Part shown: piece by piece, positions 10,701 to 16,344 of the stretch | How positions within the stretch are numbered: the stretch's first letter is position 1 | Layout: every line of letters begins with the position of its first letter | DNA from: Actinomadura chibensis NBRC 106107 | GTDB taxonomy: Bacteria > Actinomycetota > Actinomycetes > Streptosporangiales > Streptosporangiaceae | Assembly (NCBI RefSeq): GCF_001552135.1 | Contig: NZ_BCQP01000004.1 | Coordinates: forward strand, 124,001 to 188,000 | Direction: 5' to 3' | Length of the DNA stretch: 64,000 bases | Notes under the pieces: generated by a model | Seen by the model: the letters and a program-made list of their open reading frames with translations, nothing else | Told to the model about the DNA's origin: nothing | Database searches by the model: none | Position numbers and translations under genes: made by a program

Positions 10701-11790
10701 CTGCAAGGCCGGGAACGCCGCCGCCTGCGGGATGGTCGGTCAAACCACCGAGGAACCCGAGCCTGTCCACGTACCGATCGGCGGCGACCCCAAATCCAAG
10801 GTGTACAAGGTCTCCAAGGTCGTCGGTGAAGTGGTGGGCATCCCCATTCCCGGCGCGGGCGGCCTCCGCGGGATCAGAGTCGCCACCAAGGCTCCCCGCC
10901 TGATCAGAGTCCTCGCCAACGTCGTCCGCAGGACCGGCCCCCGGACCACCCTGCGGCACGCCCAGTGCTTCGTCGCCGGAACGCTGATCGCCACCGAGCA
11001 CGGCGACAGGCCCATCGAGAAGATCAAGGTCGGCGACCGCGTCTGGTCCCGCGACCCCGCCACCGGCAAGCCCAAGCTCCAGCGCGTCGCCCGCCTCTAC
11101 AAGAAGAAGACGACCGGGCTCGTCACCCTCGACGCCGCGGGCCGCCACATCAAGGTCACCCCCGATCACCGCATCTGGGTCGACGGCAAGGGCTGGACCC
11201 TCGCCCGCGACATCAGGCGGGGGGACAGGCTCGTCCGGGCCAACGGCGACACCGCCGCCGTCACCGCGACGGGCACGCTCGCGACCACGGTCACTGTCTA
11301 CAACTTCGAGGTCGAGGAGACCCACAACTACTACGTCACCGACGCCGGTTTCCTCGTCCACAACGAATGCGGTCTCGCGCTGGGCTTCAAGAAGGTGCCC
11401 GGCGCCCCCGGACTCAAGAAGTGGGCGGAGGCCAGAGGGCTCACGCACCACGCGGACGCCGGGCCCAACGACTGGCAGGGACCGGTTCAGCAGGCGATCG
11501 CCGACGGCGGCGTCCAACTGCATGTAAATCTGGAAGGCCATTCGAGTAAACCACCCGGGGCGTTCAGCCAGATGTGGAAAGCCGGTCTGAACGGGAGCGA
11601 GGGCGCCACCGAGCAGGAGATGTCCTGGATCGCCCGGGCGGTGCGGCACGGGCAACGGGAATGGAGCTCCATCACGTTCTACGACGGTTCCACCCCCCAT
11701 CCTTTCCCGGAACCGGACTGGGAGACCGAATGGCCGACGAGCGTGGCCCCGAACGGGCAGCTGCGCCGGACACGGGACAAGCCGCTATAA
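4705..11790 (+). CDS. Secreted RHS/YD-repeat polymorphic toxin with Hint domain
   Basis: 2361 residues starting at GTG 4705 behind GAGGAG. A signal peptide spans about residues 30-57 (VVLAAGLATVPAAQA). Residues about 150-1850 contain YD repeats (for example YDALGRVAKVWF, YDELDRLTTVTD, YDPLGRVTRTTD), which in this family build a cocoon-like shell. The RHS core (LGAREYDPNTGRFTTVDPE) is near residue 1865 and ends with a DPEG element. A pretoxin Hint domain runs from CFVAGTLIATEHGDRPIEKI (about 2088) to FLVHN (about 2220). The last 140 residues are a variable tip (AFSQMWKAGLNGSEGATEQE) I cannot assign to a toxin fold. The base composition dips near 11520, as expected for a swapped-in tip. Toxin activity is inferred from architecture. 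Confidence 0.85.
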   Translation: MPLLPQPMSAWKGHASPDPVGTARRPLLRVGRLLRTAAAGTTVVLAAGLATVPAAQADSPRGGRPEAADHERKVDGGPLKARPRTPDPAAKPTPAAKAAWPKPGTAEVTAPGRQAGRSGTSQNLAWAKRLPVALAPPGPAAKGAAARPVAKGPVTVAVPDRDAARRAGVEGFLFTLTPAKRGVPGRVGVRVDYSAFAQAFGGSYGTRLRLVQLPSCAVTAPASPQCRTTIPIPASNDGETRTLTADVATASGAPTVLAAVAAPEGPQGDYSATTLDPSATWTTSGSTGDFTWSYPLKAPPVPGGLEPGVGLSYSSQSVDGRTVNTNGQPSWVGEGFDYWPGFIEQRYKPCAEDGAPKDPQGRSPGDLCWGYENATVTWNGKGGELVKGSDGTWRLKNDDGTRFEKLASLDTGNGDKEGEYWKVTTTDGTRYYFGLNHLPGYGSGGPESNSAWTVPVFGNDPKEPCHQDSGFADSWCQQAWRWNLDMVVDPDDNAAIYLYDKETNYYGRNLKPADATLYTRGGYLKSVEYGLRGDNVFAGAPPARLLFDKAERCLPTATFDCAPAKIDTSPEQWRDTPWDMNCKAGTECKDGHGSTSPTFWSRYRLKKITAQINRGSGFGYRSIDSWTLDHQWGAVTDERDLLLKEIQHTGHAGATAADDIALPKVTFNHVPRDNRVDQAGDGLPAYTRYRVSKIFDESGGELDVDYSGQECSRTSLPQPESNTKRCYPLVWQLPNQSTPFTDWFNTYVVTGVVQRDRTGGAPDKATRYEYLDGAAWHYDDDDGLTREKNKTWSQWRGYGLVRVTTGAPGAPSTRTDTYYLRGMDGDRAAPGGGTKNVTVPDGEGGTITDHDAWAGSAYRTVTYNGPAGPVVSKQVNTPWRYQTASRTRDWGTVTANVTGTARTRTFTAMDGGGWRETRVDNTFDTDGNGGTSVTVGRVTISEDLGDVADPADDRCTRTTYKDNTSGWLLAYPNRVDTVAVKCSVTPDRKTKDDGQPGQVISDVRTSYDGNGWNVAPTRGNATVVERLVAHDGTNPTYQRTVSTEYDRFGRPTTVTDAKGQPTTTAYTDQDGLTRRTRVTSPQVNAGDPGSAHTTVTDYEPASGRPLATTDPAGKRTDVTYDALGRVAKVWFPDRPKATATPSLEYSYQVADGKIVAVGTRTLTAAGAQRPPTYTLYDGLLRPRQEQVHGPGGDKIVSETLYNGIGQPHRVYAPYYADGAPSPSLWAASQPSDIESQTEYTYDGLGRVTKAALVKGGGDGPQLWATTTSYGGGRVTVDPPQGGTPSTTYANARGQTTELRQYRADSPTGDDYDVTRYTYAPGGQIKTVTGPVNSKTPGDPAATWTSTYDQAGRKIKTDDPDKGVSTYAYDELDRLTTVTDAREQKVTTHYDPLGRVTRTTDGSGNVLTSNVYDTLAKGQLTSSTRKAKDRNGDTADYTTTIGGYDNLYRPTSTTFTVPGSEGLGTQFTYSSTYNADGTLKTSTLPAAGDLPAETLSHGYDDLTRPTTLGGLSGYVSGSTYSPTGKPLQYELSAGQKKAWLTYQYQAVTQRVSKFQVTRQDAATTPDLDAAYTYDDAGNIRQIADASPAGQDTQCFRYDHLRRLTDAWSQSAAACPSDGAAPTIGGPAPYRFTYRYATDGSRTDETQYHKNPDGAVQTTTRGYDYASDPDVTGYKGHQLAKVAQTGTSPYSGGPGTETYAYDKTGNTTARTHTYTDNGATKTRTQTFAYDPEGEISSITQQETGKPDENHSFVYDTDGERLIKRDATGVTLYLPGMEVKLPTGAAQPTATRYYDHGGQTIATRTAAGVTFLAPDHQGTSLIAIGASGGQSSQRRTTPFGQERGTTGAWPAGMDKGFVGGTKDTTSLTHLGAREYDPNTGRFTTVDPEFDIGWPQSWNGYAYADNNVPTSADPEGTDGPLTGNTECYYSGKNCDSGPSPANKGGGTSPPPVKKKKWWQKGPAGVVVNGFNGFVDGAVTEAVEIFQFPGQLSNAMAGATAAPYCKAGNAAACGMVGQTTEEPEPVHVPIGGDPKSKVYKVSKVVGEVVGIPIPGAGGLRGIRVATKAPRLIRVLANVVRRTGPRTTLRHAQCFVAGTLIATEHGDRPIEKIKVGDRVWSRDPATGKPKLQRVARLYKKKTTGLVTLDAAGRHIKVTPDHRIWVDGKGWTLARDIRRGDRLVRANGDTAAVTATGTLATTVTVYNFEVEETHNYYVTDAGFLVHNECGLALGFKKVPGAPGLKKWAEARGLTHHADAGPNDWQGPVQQAIADGGVQLHVNLEGHSSKPPGAFSQMWKAGLNGSEGATEQEMSWIARAVRHGQREWSSITFYDGSTPHPFPEPDWETEWPTSVAPNGQLRRTRDKPL

Positions 11791-11897
11791 CCGGAATTCC
11801 GCTGACGCGGTGGAGACCGTTCGCGTGGCGGCACGTCCGACGCATGGGCTAGCCTCTCCGTGAAGACGGGCCTGACAAGGAGCACTGAGGACCGAGG

Positions 11898-12560
11898 ATG
11901 AATCAGGAGCGACCGGAGGGCCTCGCCGCGGCGCTACTGGAGGCGGCCGCCGCGGCGGGAATCGATCTGGATGTCCGCCGACCGGCGGAAACGGATCCGA
12001 CGGTGCTGACGTCCGCCTCCGTGGAGTCCGACCGGGGGACTTTCATCGTGATATCCGGCGCCGATCCCGGCCTTTTCAGCTTCTGGGTGGTCAGCCGCGG
12101 TGTCCGGGTCCTGTCGGGCGTCGGCGGGGACCTCTCGGCCATCGCCCAGGTGATCGACGAATGGCGTTCCGGTACCGCGTTGCGTGAAATAGGCGCCAGG
12201 TGGACATTCGTCAACGCCGACATCAATGCCGACGAGCGCGAGCGCGGCGACCTCGTCGCCCTGCAATGGAGAGAGCTCCGCGAAGACCCTGATAACGATG
12301 AACGGATAATGCCGCTCTTGGAGGCGGCTCACGCCGATCCTCGTCTCCGTGCCCTCTATCCGGTGGTGAGCCATTACCGGCTGCTCTTCAGCCGCCGTGC
12401 GGCCCCGCCGTATGAGTTTCTCGGGCTGAAGGCCTATCGCGGGCGCGACGGCGCGCACGTCGTGGCCGGACAGGACGACGTACCGCTGAAGGAGACCCCT
12501 TCGGCCGAGGAGGCGATCTCCTTCCTGGCATCGCGGATCGAGGAATCCCGATCACCATGA
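11898..12560 (+). CDS. Probable immunity protein for the RHS toxin (DUF6193-like)
   Basis: 220 residues, ATG start 107 bases after the RHS stop, same strand, no signal peptide: the position and cytosolic character expected for an immunity protein. Residues about 45-75 give a beta-rich block (TFIVISGADPGLFSFWVVSR) followed by a helix; LRALYPVVSHYRLLFSRR near 150-167 resembles the core line of the actinobacterial DUF6193 family. The C-terminus (TPSAEEAISFLASRI) is a typical closing helix. Immunity is inferred from context; DUF6193 membership is from memory of the family pattern and needs a profile search. Confidence 0.55.
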   Translation: MNQERPEGLAAALLEAAAAAGIDLDVRRPAETDPTVLTSASVESDRGTFIVISGADPGLFSFWVVSRGVRVLSGVGGDLSAIAQVIDEWRSGTALREIGARWTFVNADINADERERGDLVALQWRELREDPDNDERIMPLLEAAHADPRLRALYPVVSHYRLLFSRRAAPPYEFLGLKAYRGRDGAHVVAGQDDVPLKETPSAEEAISFLASRIEESRSP

Positions 12561-12742
12561 CGGCCGCCACCCGCCTCGCCGGGTGTGTACGGGACGTACG
12601 AGGGCGTGTCCGCGTATGGGCGCTTCCCGGAGGGGAGCGGGTCGACCTCGCCCGCGGCAGGTGGAAGCGTCTGCGGGTGCCCGTGGGCGCGCGGCCCTCG
12701 TCAAGCGCCGCGGCCGTTCGCCGCGGGCTCGGGCGTCCGGGT

Positions 12743-13693
12743 TCAGGTGAGGTGGCGGAGGGCCTTGGCCACTGGGGCGGGCCAGGGGTGGGTGCTGTGT
12801 CGGCGGATCGTCTTGAGGGTCTCCTCGGGTGGACGGGTCAGCGCCTCCGTCACTATGTCGACCGCGTCCGCGCGCAGGTAGCCGAGGGTGTCGGCGACCA
12901 GGAGCGGGCCCCGCGCGGACACGCGGGCGCGGGTGCGGAGTCCGAGGTCTTCGAGGTCGTCGATCAGCCGGGCGCGCTCGGCGGCGGTGAACGGGCCGCC
13001 CTGGAGCGCCTCCAGGGCGCGGCGCATCGCCTGGGTGGCGTCGCCGGGGATCTCCACGGTCGTGATGATCGTCCGGCACACGGCGGCGATCGCCTCGCCG
13101 TGGTCCGGTGTCGGCGGACGTTCGCCGATCAGATAGCGGGTGTGGACGGCGTCCGACCACGACGCGGGAAGCCGCCGGCCGCTGACCCGCTCGCCGAGCA
13201 GCAGGGCGGCGGCCTTGACGTCGGCCCCCGCACCGAACTCCAGGTCGCCCATGTGGCGGGTGAGGAGATCCGGTCGCCCGCCGAGGACGATGTCGGCGTC
13301 CAGCAACTCGAACGACGCGGCGACCCGGCCGTCGATCGCGAGCACCGCCTCCGACTCGGAACCGGCGTCCCAGTACGCGCTGTAGGCGGTGCCGCCGTCG
13401 GCGGTCAGCGCGCCGAGCACTCCCGGACGGGTGCCGCTGAGGCCGTTCGGCTCCACCGCCAGCCACCACCCGTCCGCCAACGGCCCGACCAGCAGCGACC
13501 GTGCCGCTTCGATGGTCAGATCGGCGGGCTTTGCTGGTCCGGCGGTCGCGGGGTCGGCGCCGAAGCCGCGTGCCACCTCGTCTGCGTCGGACGCGGCCGG
13601 TTCCGGGCGGCACCAGGTGACGCAGGCGGCCCATCCCAGACCGGCGGCGAGGAGGCGGCGGTAGTGCGCTAAGTGGCCAGGGGGTGCGTTCAT
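12743..13693 (-). CDS. DUF6461-like protein
   Basis: 316 residues, soluble, without signal or membrane segments. The N-terminal half has the line HYRRLLAAGLGWAACVTWCR, a later WWLAVEPNGLSGTRPGVLGA, and SAYWDAGSESEAVLAIDGR with VAASFELLD, the ordered motif set of actinobacterial DUF6461 proteins, which occur in polymorphic-toxin and conflict neighbourhoods. The C-terminal third (about 200-316) is an Arg/Ala-rich helical extension. The function is not known for the family. It is co-directional with rsr, starting only 75 bases below the rsr stop, so they may be co-transcribed. The 182 bases beyond its stop, up to 12561, hold nothing I recognise. Confidence 0.6.
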   Translation of the reverse strand: MNAPPGHLAHYRRLLAAGLGWAACVTWCRPEPAASDADEVARGFGADPATAGPAKPADLTIEAARSLLVGPLADGWWLAVEPNGLSGTRPGVLGALTADGGTAYSAYWDAGSESEAVLAIDGRVAASFELLDADIVLGGRPDLLTRHMGDLEFGAGADVKAAALLLGERVSGRRLPASWSDAVHTRYLIGERPPTPDHGEAIAAVCRTIITTVEIPGDATQAMRRALEALQGGPFTAAERARLIDDLEDLGLRTRARVSARGPLLVADTLGYLRADAVDIVTEALTRPPEETLKTIRRHSTHPWPAPVAKALRHLT

Positions 13694-13768
13694 GCTCAGC
13701 CATTCTGGCGGAGGCGCCGAACGGGCGTCCGCGCGCGGCGCGATCGAGCGCCGCGCGCGGACGCCGGT

Positions 13769-15361
13769 TCAGCGGACCCAGGGCCAGTCCGCGTCGCGGC
13801 CCGCCTCCAGCAGCGGGATGAGGCGGAAGGCCGCGTCGGTCATCCCGGCCAGTTCGTGGCGGGTGCCCGTGCCGGTCGGGATCGCGCCGTGCTGGTATCC
13901 GGCGAGGTTGAACGCGTACATCGGCACGTGCGCCGGGGCCGCGTCGGTGACGTTCCCCGCCCACGTGCTGCCGAACGTCTGCATGTCCGACAGGATGACG
14001 ACCCGGTCGTGCCCCGCGTACGTGGCGCGGACCGAGTCGGCGATGCGGGTGCCGTGCCCGACCTCGCCCGTCCGCTCCACGAACCGGCGGACCTCGCGCA
14101 GCACGGACGCGCCGGGGCCGACCGCGTGGCGGAACGTCCCGTCCGCGAAGCCGTGCAGGTCGACGTCGTTCCCGCGCGCCGCGAGCGTCACGCCGAACAG
14201 CGCCGCCATCTGCGCGTACGTCATCCGCGACCGCTTCGAGACGCCGAGGGACGTCATCGACCCGGACGTGTCCACGAGGACGAGCGTCCGGCCCGGGAAC
14301 GCCGGGACGTTCGCCGTGGCCGCCGAGAGCGCCTTGTCCAGGGCGTGGCCCCAGCGCAGCGACGGCGCCGCCAGGTACGCGGAGAAGAACCGGAACGGGA
14401 ACTGCCGCGACCGCGCGACCTCCTCCGGGTCCGCCAGCCTCGCCGCGACCCGCTCGGCGACCTCGTCGGAGACACCTGCCTCGTCGAAGTTCCGCAGGTT
14501 GCGAAGCAGCGCCATGTAGCCCATGGACGGGATCACCGCCTCCCACGCCTTGGCGTCCAGCGGGCCCTGGAGCCAACCGGCGAGCGCCTCCCACGTCATC
14601 CCGGCGCGGGCCAGCCGGTCGGGGCCGTCGGCGGCGAGGACCGCCCGCCGGTCCTCGACCGGGAGGGCCATCAGCTCGGCGCGGGCGCGGAGCGTCCGCA
14701 GCGACTCCGGGATCGGCTCGTCCCGTCCGTGCCGCCGGTCGAGGGCGTGCTTGAACAGGTCGCCCTGCCACGGCCTGTCCGCCGCCGGAGCCGGGTGGAC
14801 GAGGTCGACGACGTCGCCGAACCGGAAGCCGCGCGTGTCCGCGTCGTACTTGAGCAGGGACCGCTCGGTGTAGAGCCGCCGGACGGCGTCCGCGATGCCG
14901 CGCTTGACCGGCTTCGGTACGGCGCGGCCGTGGGTGGACGTCCAGTAGGCGAGCGCCTCGCCGGGCTCGTCGGCGCGGCGCATGACACTCGCGACGAGCT
15001 GCCGGTTGCCGCCGCTCAGGCCCGCGTCCAGGCGCACCCGGACGGCCTCCAGCGCCGCGACCAGGGACGCCGAACGCATGTTGGCCCCGTCGCGCAGCCA
15101 CGGCAGGAACGCCGCCATCCATCCCGCGTCCTCGACCGCGACCCGGTGGACCAGGCCGCGGAAACGGGCGTCGCGGTCGCCGCCGCTCTCGTAGAAGGCG
15201 TCCTCGCCGACCATGTTCGCGACGGCGAGGAGGAAGAGCTCGCTCTTGGCGTCGCGAGCGTAGCCGGGAGCGCCCTCGTGGGTGTGCCCGGATGGCGCCG
15301 CCTCGGTCCGGACGGGCCCGGAAACGGCAGCGCGGAGTCGTCCGCGGTTGAACTTCACCAT
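13769..15361 (-). CDS. rsr: TROVE-domain Ro60 orthologue (Rsr), Y RNA-binding ring protein
   Basis: 530 residues from the ATG at 15361 (MVKFNRGRLRAAV), chosen for the GGAAGGGGG site about ten bases upstream; an in-frame ATG at 15427 would run through the Y RNA stem. Residues about 1-330 form the alpha-helical HEAT-like TROVE ring (KSELFLLAVANMVGEDAFYE, then LPWLRDGANMRSASLVAALE). Residues about 345-520 are a von Willebrand A domain with the MIDAS signature LVDTSGSMTS. In animals and Deinococcus, Ro60/Rsr binds Y RNAs and misfolded RNA and can be tethered by Y RNA to PNPase. The four Y RNAs lie immediately upstream on the same strand, so protein and ligands are encoded together. No rtcA/rtcB genes are nearby. 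Confidence 0.93.
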   Translation of the reverse strand: MVKFNRGRLRAAVSGPVRTEAAPSGHTHEGAPGYARDAKSELFLLAVANMVGEDAFYESGGDRDARFRGLVHRVAVEDAGWMAAFLPWLRDGANMRSASLVAALEAVRVRLDAGLSGGNRQLVASVMRRADEPGEALAYWTSTHGRAVPKPVKRGIADAVRRLYTERSLLKYDADTRGFRFGDVVDLVHPAPAADRPWQGDLFKHALDRRHGRDEPIPESLRTLRARAELMALPVEDRRAVLAADGPDRLARAGMTWEALAGWLQGPLDAKAWEAVIPSMGYMALLRNLRNFDEAGVSDEVAERVAARLADPEEVARSRQFPFRFFSAYLAAPSLRWGHALDKALSAATANVPAFPGRTLVLVDTSGSMTSLGVSKRSRMTYAQMAALFGVTLAARGNDVDLHGFADGTFRHAVGPGASVLREVRRFVERTGEVGHGTRIADSVRATYAGHDRVVILSDMQTFGSTWAGNVTDAAPAHVPMYAFNLAGYQHGAIPTGTGTRHELAGMTDAAFRLIPLLEAGRDADWPWVR

Positions 15362-15365
15362 GGGC

Positions 15366-15396
15366 AAGGCCCCCTTCCAAGAATGGAGGGAGCCTT
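15366..15396 (-). promoter_or_regulatory. Hairpin covering the rsr ribosome-binding site
   Basis: On the minus strand GGCTCCCTCC (about 15385-15394) can pair across ATTCTT with GGAAGGGGGCC, giving a stem of about ten pairs with a small internal loop. The 3' arm contains the rsr Shine-Dalgarno. Folding would sequester it, so translation of rsr could be controlled. Pairing is seen; regulation is inference. On the plus strand the same inverted repeat is followed by TTTT, but no plus-strand gene ends here. Confidence 0.4.
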
Positions 15397-15400
15397 TTCG

Positions 15401-15564
15401 CATGCTTCGCGGGACGCCCGAGATCAAAGGTCGGCGACGGTGTCTTATCCCGCTGCTCTACCGTGTTGAGCTACATCCCCTTCGGGGACGGTGGGATTCG
15501 AACCCACGACCCGCGGGTCGAATGAAGTATCCGTTGCCTTCGCACCGGGCGCCCGCGAAGCATG
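15401..15564 (-). ncRNA. Y RNA with permuted full tRNA-like module (YrlA type), copy D
   Basis: About 164 nt. The ends pair in a 19-bp stem (15546-15564 with 15401-15420, one bulged base). Inside are the Ro-site strands GGTGCGAAG and TTGATCT, then a second helix (15531-15538 with 15433-15440). The central module is tRNA in circularly permuted order: anticodon-stem 3' strand CCCGC (15513-15517), T arm (15491-15507, loop TTCGAAT), acceptor 3' strand CGTCCCC, a three-base loop GAA, acceptor 5' strand GGGGATG, TA, D arm (15455-15471), anticodon-stem 5' strand GCGGG (15449-15453). The acceptor is closed, so no CCA end can form. This matches the known YrlA class of bacterial Y RNAs. It lies 40 bases upstream of rsr. 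Confidence 0.85.
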
Positions 15565-15568
15565 TGCT

Positions 15569-15684
15569 CCCCCCGAGATCAGGTCGGCGTACGGAGTCGC
15601 CCTGCCGATCAGGGCCACAGGCCCACGCGGGGGGCCTGCAAGGAGTCGAACCTCGAAGTATCCGTTCGCCTGCGCACCGGGAGG
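15569..15684 (-). ncRNA. Y RNA with permuted tRNA-like module (YrlA type), copy C
   Basis: About 116 nt, four bases upstream of copy D in transcription order. Terminal stem CCTCCCG (15678-15684) pairs with CGGGGGG (15569-15575). Ro-site strands GGTGCGCAGG and CCTGATCT follow. The inner helix GGCGAACGGA pairs with TCCGTACGCC with one A-A mismatch, and a TACTTC sequence shared by all four copies comes next. Module: T arm (15639-15655, loop TTCGACT), acceptor 3' strand CAGGCCC, seven-base linker CCCGCGT, acceptor 5' strand GGGCCTG, D arm GCCC-loop-GGGC (15599-15615). There is no anticodon hairpin. Pairing was read by eye; expression is not shown by sequence. Confidence 0.8.
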
Positions 15685-15709
15685 TGCGGTATTCGGTTGT
15701 GTATGAAGG

Positions 15710-15850
15710 GCGTGCCCGAGATCAGGCTTGACGAGAGGCACGAAAGCGCTCTGCCATCTGAGCTACACGAGCCGGAGCTCGCGACGGGACTCGAACCCGC
15801 GACCACTCGGTTATGAGCCGAAGTAACTCTCATCTTCGCACCGGGCACAC
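15710..15850 (-). ncRNA. Y RNA with permuted tRNA-like module and CAU anticodon arm, copy B
   Basis: About 141 nt. Terminal stem of nine pairs (15842-15850 with 15710-15718); Ro-site strands GGTGCGAAG and CCTGATCT; inner helix ATGAGAG with CTCTCGT. Then comes a complete anticodon-arm hairpin, TTCGG-CTCATAA-CCGAG (15806-15822), with CAT at 15813-15815; CTCATAA is the loop of initiator tRNA. It is followed by a five-base variable segment, T arm (15784-15800, loop TTCGAGT), acceptor 3' strand CGCGAGC, four-base linker TCCG, acceptor 5' strand GCTCGTG (seven pairs, one G-T), TA and D arm (15748-15763). All four tRNA arms are present in permuted order, but the acceptor is closed, so it should not be aminoacylated unless processed. 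Confidence 0.82.
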
Positions 15851-15865
15851 TCTGAAATTGTGGAC

Positions 15866-15934
15866 CCTTCCGAGAACGGAGTCGGCCTCGGGCGGCTTTT
15901 TGCAGAAGTAGCCCGCGGCCTTCGCACCGGAAGG
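15866..15934 (-). ncRNA. Minimal Y RNA: Ro-binding stem-loop without tRNA module, copy A
   Basis: About 69 nt, first of the array in transcription order. CCTTCCG (15928-15934) pairs with CGGAAGG (15866-15872). GGTGCGAAG follows the 5' strand exactly as in the larger copies. Next is a helix GGCC-G-CGGGC with GCCCG-A-GGCC, capped by a loop that starts with the shared TACTTC. The D arm, T arm and acceptor strands are absent. It fits the Ro-binding half of a Y RNA on its own. Its 3' Ro strand (CCGTTCT) is the least conserved of the four, so it may be a degenerate copy instead. Confidence 0.65.
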
Positions 15935-16344
15935 ACGATGCCTCTAGGAGACCAGGCCCGGCCACGCGAGCACAACCGAATATCCCCACGCGGATGCGGC
16001 GGCGGAGCCGATAAGGGAGGAGTTTCCGGCCATTCCCGAGCCGCTCCCGCGCCCACGTGTCCCGTGGTCAGGGCCACGTCGACTACGCCGAGCGGGCCGC
16101 CGTCGCCATCACCGAGGTGCGTGGCAACGACCCCGAGCAGTTGGCGCTCCCGCTGTTGCGGCTGCCGCCCGCCGCGCCGCCGACATGCTCGGCGCCCCTA
16201 TCCCAACCGCCACCCGGCGGCCCTGAAGTTCCGCGGTCCGGGTCGGCCACATATCTCCATGCCGACGCGCGACCAGGGGCCCGGCGACGCATTTCCCGGT
16301 TTGTCAAGGCCGAACCAGGCGTCCCCCAAGTGAAGGGGAATCGA
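15935..16344. other. Non-coding stretch upstream of the Y RNA array
   Basis: 410 bases between the first Y RNA and the DUF4360 remnant. It should contain the promoter of the Y RNA/rsr unit on the minus strand, but I cannot find a -35/-10 pair with good spacing. Plus-strand reading between about 16057 and 16330 is open (DYAERAAVAI, LALPLLRLP) but has no supported start, no recognised domain and a low-complexity tail, so I treat it as non-coding or as a gene remnant. Confidence 0.4.

Noticed and set aside
10966..11370. Self-splicing intein inside the RHS protein
   Set aside because: The Hint domain has the N-terminal Cys and C-terminal HN, but what follows is a short toxin-like tip instead of the rest of a host protein. 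The position after the RHS core is that of pretoxin Hint domains.
4729..11700. Very long open frame antisense to the RHS gene
   Set aside because: It is a by-product of GC-rich third positions. It has no family match, no start site and is fully explained by the plus-strand gene.
12552..15380. Continuous Arg/Pro-rich frame over the DUF6461-like and rsr genes
   Set aside because: Another reading frame of the same strand. The true frames show TROVE, vWA and DUF6461 motifs.
15366..15400. Plus-strand terminator (inverted repeat followed by TTTT)
   Set aside because: No plus-strand gene ends nearby. The repeat makes better sense as a hairpin over the rsr ribosome site.
15455..15822. Ordinary tRNA genes suggested by T-arm and D-arm sequences on the minus strand
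   Set aside because: The 3' half lies before the 5' half in each unit, the acceptor strands are joined by loops of 3-7 bases, and only one of three has an anticodon arm. Flanking Ro-type stems and the adjacent rsr gene explain them as Y RNAs.
15435..16333. Short plus-strand frames over the Y RNA array and its upstream region
   Set aside because: Their sequence is dictated by the RNA stems or low-complexity DNA, with no supported starts.
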